Of a DNA stretch of 64,000 bases, positions 60,958 to 64,000 are shown one piece after another. Both the position numbers and the translations under genes were made by a program. The notes beneath the pieces were generated by a model. That model did no database searches, was not told the origin of the DNA, and worked only from the letters and a program-made list of their open reading frames with translations. Source of the DNA: CAYJLC01 sp044426345 (GTDB lineage: Bacteria; Bacillota; Clostridia; Oscillospirales; Butyricicoccaceae). Numbering within the stretch: position 1 is the first letter of the stretch; each line of letters begins with the position of its first letter. The stretch spans positions 1 through 64,000 of the forward strand of contig JAWXUP010000007.1 in NCBI GenBank assembly GCA_044426345.1, read 5' to 3'.

Positions 60958-61286
60958 TGTTGAAAAAACTCATTTCAAAATAGGTTTTTTGTTAAAATGT
61001 GCAAATTTTTTTATTTTGTGCCTTTGCAACTTACAGCTAGTGCTACCTTTTTTCTCGGCAGTCGCTCGCCGCGTGGCTGATACTTTGGGACGTCCCAAAG
61101 TATCCAAAAGACGAAATCTTTTTATAAAAGATTTATCAAAATTAGTCTAAATTTATCGCTGCGTAAATAATTTTTCTCTGAAAAATTTTTACTTTGCTAG
61201 TGTGTGCATTCAAGTTTTATTTTAAGGTTAAGTTAAGTTTTGCTTTTGTGCAATATTTTTTAGTTTGCCACTTTTTTTACAGTCTG
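60958..61286 (+). repeat. Element A, copy A4
   Basis: Left end TTGAAAAAACTCATTTC, right end CTTTTTTTACAGTC. Perfect palindrome at 61079-61104. Its half next to GTGCCTTTGCAACTTACAGC is closer to B1/B2 than to A1-A3, making it an intermediate. Bracketed by a weak hairpin (AACGTAT-TTT-ATGCGTT, 60934-60950 region) and the terminator at 61287. Confidence 0.8.
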
Positions 61287-61318
61287 ACCCAGTCTTAATT
61301 TAGACTGGGTTTTATTTT
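61287..61318 (+). terminator. Terminator-type hairpin right of A4
   Basis: ACCCAGTCT-TAATT-AGACTGGGT followed by TTTATTTT; then GTAAATATTATTTGTGCAG, as after the yloV terminator. Confidence 0.75.
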
Positions 61319-61398
61319 GCGTAAATATTATTTGTGCAGATTTTTTTTCAGCAGAATATTTTATAGCGTTATGACGGGCGAACACTGTTCGCCCCTAC
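61319..61398. repeat. Connector plus R1 core
   Basis: GTAAATATTATTTGTGCAG, then AGAATATTTTATAGCG, and the inverted R1 core 61373-61398, leading into AGGGTGCATTG and B2. Confidence 0.7.
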
Positions 61399-61770
61399 AG
61401 GGTGCATTGTTTTTCACGTAAAATAAATTCATAACACCGTTCCAAACGTGCGTGGCACGAATAACGTAAGTTCAAGCACCGAAATAGGCAACTACGTGGT
61501 CGAGAAAATTTATCTACACCACTGCATAAGCGATAGCGAGTTGGAGTACGAGTGGTTAGGCTAACGGATGCCGGATTGCGTACTCCAAGTAAAAACACCA
61601 CGCCCCAGATTTTGATAAATCTTTTCGCAAAAAGATTTCGTCTTTTGGATACTTTGGGACGTCCCAAAGTATCAGCCACGCGGCGAGCGACCTGCCGAGA
61701 AAAAAGATAGTACTAGCTGTAAGTTGCAGAGGCACAAAATAATAAATTTGCATAAAAAACAGAAAAAAGC
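61399..61770 (+). repeat. Mosaic element B, copy B2
   Basis: Closely matches B1 over its whole length, with GTGCGTGGCACGAATAACG at the left and the perfect 26-bp palindrome at 61648-61673. The upstream order R1-AGGGTGCATT is the same as at B1. It lies just before the hrcA control region. Confidence 0.78.
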
Positions 61771-61848
61771 CTATTGTCTGAAAAGCTAGTATTAAATTAA
61801 GTTTAAAGGAGTATAAAGAAGAGAAGAATTATGAACAAAAAATAAAAT

Positions 61849-61875
61849 TTAGCACTCTGATGAAGAAAGTGCTAA
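61849..61875 (+). promoter_or_regulatory. CIRCE operator 1
   Basis: TTAGCACTC (61849-61857), 9-nt spacer, AAGTGCTAA (61867-61875): one mismatch from the inverted-repeat consensus, 7 bp upstream of the -35 box. HrcA binding site. Confidence 0.85.
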
Positions 61876-61882
61876 AAAAGTG

Positions 61883-61911
61883 TTGACAAAAATAAAATCA
61901 TAGTATATTAT
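61883..61911 (+). promoter_or_regulatory. Promoter of hrcA-grpE
   Basis: TTGACA (61883-61888), 17-nt spacer, TATTAT (61906-61911), between two CIRCE operators. Confidence 0.88.
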
Positions 61912-61915
61912 ATAA

Positions 61916-61942
61916 TTAGCAGTTGAGATAGTCGAGTGCTAA
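61916..61942 (+). promoter_or_regulatory. CIRCE operator 2
   Basis: TTAGCAGTT (61916-61924), 9-nt spacer, GAGTGCTAA (61934-61942): left arm has two changes, right arm is perfect. It overlaps the likely transcription start. Confidence 0.82.
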
Positions 61943-61964
61943 AAGACTTCAAAGGAGGTTTAAA

Positions 61965-63008
61965 ATGAAGCTTTCATCAAGAAAACAAGATATTTTGAGA
62001 ACAATTATCGAAGATTATATGAAAACTGCCGAACCTGTTTCGTCAAAATCGCTTTGTGCTAGACTTTCTTTTTCGAGTGCTACTATACGAAATGAAATGC
62101 TAGAACTTGAAAATTTAGGTTTAATCGAAAAACCTCACACATCAGCAGGACGAGTTCCTTCTGATTTAGGGTATAGATTTTATGTTGATAATCTTCTTGA
62201 AAATCACGAAAATCTACCTGTTGATATGAATTATATCGGCGAATTTATGAATTTGAAAATGAAAGAACTTGACAAGATAATTTCAGAGGCTTGCAATTTG
62301 ATTTCAAATTTAACACATTATACAAGCGTTGTTGCAACTCCTATGATGACTAAAATTTTCATTAGAAAAGTTGATATTATATATGTAGATGAAAAATCTT
62401 TTGTATTTACGCTTGTTGCTGGTAATAATATAATCAAAACAAAAATGTTAAAAAGCGACATACCTTTATATAAAGAAGAAACCGATTCACTTGCACAAAA
62501 CTTGAACGATTTATTGCTTGGTGTAGATATAAACGACGTTACTCCAATCAAACTTCGAGTGTTATACAGACAAAATCACTTGTCATTTTTAATTGATAGT
62601 ATAATTTCTTTTATTAATGAGATTTGTCACGAGTTATCATCAAGTCGAGTTTATTTGGGTGGAGAAGAAAATATTCTAAACTATCCAGAATATAAAAATG
62701 CAGAGCATGCAAAAAATTTAATTGATTTTATTAAAAATCCAGATATGCTAAAATTTGCACCTACAGATAATGTAAACGTTCGAATTGGTGTCGAAAACGG
62801 AGATAATCCATTATCAGATGCCAGTGTAGTTTATGCAACATATGGTGTAGGAAAAGGGAACTTCGGCGTAATTGGTGTTGTAGGACCTAAGCGAATGGAT
62901 TATAGAAAAGTTTCAGCGTACTTAACGCTTTATGCAAGACAACTTAGTACAATTATGGAGAATTCATTGCTTACAGACGATGAAGATAATGACGGAGGAT
63001 ATATTTAA
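61965..63008 (+). CDS. hrcA: Heat-inducible repressor HrcA
   Basis: 347-residue repressor that binds CIRCE and is stabilised by GroE. N-terminal winged helix (LSSRKQDILRTIIEDYMKTA ... SSATIRNEMLELENLGLIEK in words), SAGRVPSDLGYRFYVD, and the C-terminal dimer/GAF-like region with GVVGPKRMDYRKV. AAAGGAGG precedes ATG. Two CIRCE operators upstream indicate self-control. Confidence 0.95.
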   Translation: MKLSSRKQDILRTIIEDYMKTAEPVSSKSLCARLSFSSATIRNEMLELENLGLIEKPHTSAGRVPSDLGYRFYVDNLLENHENLPVDMNYIGEFMNLKMKELDKIISEACNLISNLTHYTSVVATPMMTKIFIRKVDIIYVDEKSFVFTLVAGNNIIKTKMLKSDIPLYKEETDSLAQNLNDLLLGVDINDVTPIKLRVLYRQNHLSFLIDSIISFINEICHELSSSRVYLGGEENILNYPEYKNAEHAKNLIDFIKNPDMLKFAPTDNVNVRIGVENGDNPLSDASVVYATYGVGKGNFGVIGVVGPKRMDYRKVSAYLTLYARQLSTIMENSLLTDDEDNDGGYI

Positions 63009-63535
63009 TGGAAAATACGCAAGATACACCAATCGAAGAATTAGAAGTAAACGAAACAGTCGAAGCCGAAGTTATCGAAGAAGTTGAAGTTTTATCTGAA
63101 ACAGAAGTTTTGCAAAATGAAATTACAGCAAAGCAAGATGCATTTTTAAGACTTACAGCAGAATATGATAACTTTAGAAAGCGCTCAGCAAAAGAACGAG
63201 ATTTAACATTTAAATCTGCAGTATCTTTCTCGGCAGAGGCGATGTTACCGGTTTACGATACGCTTTCAAGTGCATTAAATCAAATTGAGGATGAAAGCCC
63301 ACATAAAAAAGGCTTTGAACTTACATTAAAACAGCTAGAAGATGCCTTTACAAAACTTGGCATTTCACATATTGATGATAACGTAGGAACTACATTTGAT
63401 GCAAACCTACACAATGCAGTAATGCACGTAGAAGATGCAGACCTTGGAGAAAACGTAATCGCAGAAACCTTCCAAAAAGGCTTCAAAATCGGCGACAAAG
63501 TAGTTCGCCACTCAATGGTAAAAGTAGCAAACTAG
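63008..63535 (+). CDS. grpE: Nucleotide exchange factor GrpE
   Basis: 175 residues. Acidic N-terminus and long helix (EVLQNEITAKQDAFLRL), then the DnaK-contacting head with TAEYDNFRKRSAKERD and NLHNAVMHVEDADLGENVI in words. It releases ADP from DnaK. The start overlaps the hrcA stop by one base. dnaK and dnaJ would usually follow; here about 465 bp of repeats follow to the window edge. Confidence 0.95.
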   Translation: MENTQDTPIEELEVNETVEAEVIEEVEVLSETEVLQNEITAKQDAFLRLTAEYDNFRKRSAKERDLTFKSAVSFSAEAMLPVYDTLSSALNQIEDESPHKKGFELTLKQLEDAFTKLGISHIDDNVGTTFDANLHNAVMHVEDADLGENVIAETFQKGFKIGDKVVRHSMVKVAN

Positions 63536-63599
63536 TCGAGAGGCGCTCGACACCGCTATTTCGTCGGATTGCGTGCTAATGGTTAGTACGTACCCAAAC

Positions 63600-63955
63600 G
63601 GACATCGTTGCAACCCTGTAGGGGCGAACAGTGTTCGCCCGTAATATATCACAAAACAAAAAACACGGCAATGTAGGGTACGGCGTCCTCGACGTACCGT
63701 GACTCACTGGAAAATAAAAACGCACATAATATAAAACATAGCAAATAAAAAAACGCAAAACCCTGTAGGGGCGAACAGTGTTCGCCCGTGACAAATAATG
63801 AAATATTTTCGCATTAAAAACAATGCAATTCGTAGGGTACGGCGTCCTCGACGTACCGTGACTCACTGGAAAATAAAAACGCACATAATACAAAATATCG
63901 CAAATAAAAAACGCAAAACCCTGTAGGGGCGAACTGTGTTCGCCCGTGACACAAC
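63600..63955. repeat. Tandem R1/R2 repeat array
   Basis: R1 cores 63618, 63765 and 63923; R2 cores 63673-63702 and 63832-63861. A 159-bp unit (R2, GTGACTCACTGG, connector, CGCAAAACCCT, R1, GTGAC) is present twice in direct orientation at about 63673-63792 and 63832-63952 with few differences. 63536-63599 holds a fragment recalling B (CGTCGGATTGCGTGC). No gene is supported from 63536 to the end. Confidence 0.8.
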
Positions 63956-64000
63956 AAAACCGATACGTACAATTCTTCATTTTAACGAAAAATTACAAAT

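Noticed and set aside
63600..63955. CRISPR array
   Set aside because: Units are long (159 bp), only two, with repeated instead of unique spacers, and no cas genes are in the window.
63576..63980. Possible 134-residue protein after grpE
   Set aside because: Internal near-duplication of the peptide mirrors the 159-bp DNA repeat; no start signal.

Overview
The window is about 64 kb of low-GC DNA that fits an anaerobic, endospore-forming member of the Clostridia (Firmicutes). The evidence is spoIIE, a spoVAC-spoVAD-spoVAE operon, a complete Rnf complex, hrcA-grpE under CIRCE control, strong AGGAGG ribosome sites with several TTG/GTG starts, and -35/-10 promoters of the TTGACA/TATAAT type. No species is named. 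All identifications come from reading the sequence and recalled family knowledge; no search was run. No rRNA, tRNA, CRISPR array, prophage or transposase gene was recognised.

Layout. 1-3.5 kb: a membrane protein of unknown function, rpe, and an HPr-like protein without the usual phospho-His. 3.7-6.3 kb: dusB, then an ECF sigma factor with a zinc-finger anti-sigma factor. 6.4-14.1 kb (minus): rnfCDGEAB followed by a putative glycoside hydrolase, an unknown protein and a YitT-type membrane protein. 14.5-20.3 kb: spoIIE and, divergently, an SbcD/SbcC-like (YhaO/YhaN-like) pair. 20.4-22.4 kb: yloU-yloV. 23-26.7 kb (minus): NagZ lipoprotein, a hotdog thioesterase and spoVACDE. 27-31.2 kb: a 1403-residue acyl-CoA dehydratase activase. 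31.7-35 kb (minus): two tandem Gfo/Idh/MocA dehydrogenases and an M24-fold protein lacking most metal ligands. 35-39 kb (minus): ZIP transporter, a TsaC-CoaE fusion that seems to start at ATA, and an M18 aminopeptidase. 39.4-46.1 kb (minus): prfA, ABC-F ATPase with a YdcF protein, cyclophilin, and a DUF4914-like PEPCK-related protein. 46.4-48.7 kb: membrane-anchored cyclophilin, TSUP permease and two tiny Cys-rich proteins. 49-55.7 kb (minus): uracil permease and an operon for a three-subunit molybdenum hydroxylase with NTPase, MocA-like and BrkB-like proteins. 55.8-60.9 kb: a 36-residue membrane peptide, DEAD-box helicase (minus), pncB and an AEC permease. 61.8 kb to the end: hrcA-grpE.

The most unusual feature is the intergenic DNA. 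Three related kinds of non-coding repeat recur. (A) A ~330-bp element, four copies, with imperfect terminal inverted repeats and a 26-bp central palindrome; in two copies a terminator hairpin is duplicated at both ends. (B) Two copies of a mosaic that keeps one half of A and replaces the other with a ~180-bp GC-richer module. (R) Short hairpin cores (GTAGGGGCGAAC..., GTAGGGTACGGCG...) joined by a constant A/T-rich connector, sometimes in tandem. They lie between genes, often directly after terminators, and have no coding capacity of their own. Together they look like a non-autonomous, modular, terminator-associated repeat system.

How the genes work together: Rnf couples ferredoxin oxidation to NAD reduction and ion pumping; the activase and thioesterase suggest CoA-ester metabolism; the Mo-hydroxylase operon and uracil permease suggest purine/pyrimidine or N-heterocycle use; the spo genes indicate sporulation; dusB, TsaC, prfA, ABC-F and deaD serve translation and RNA.
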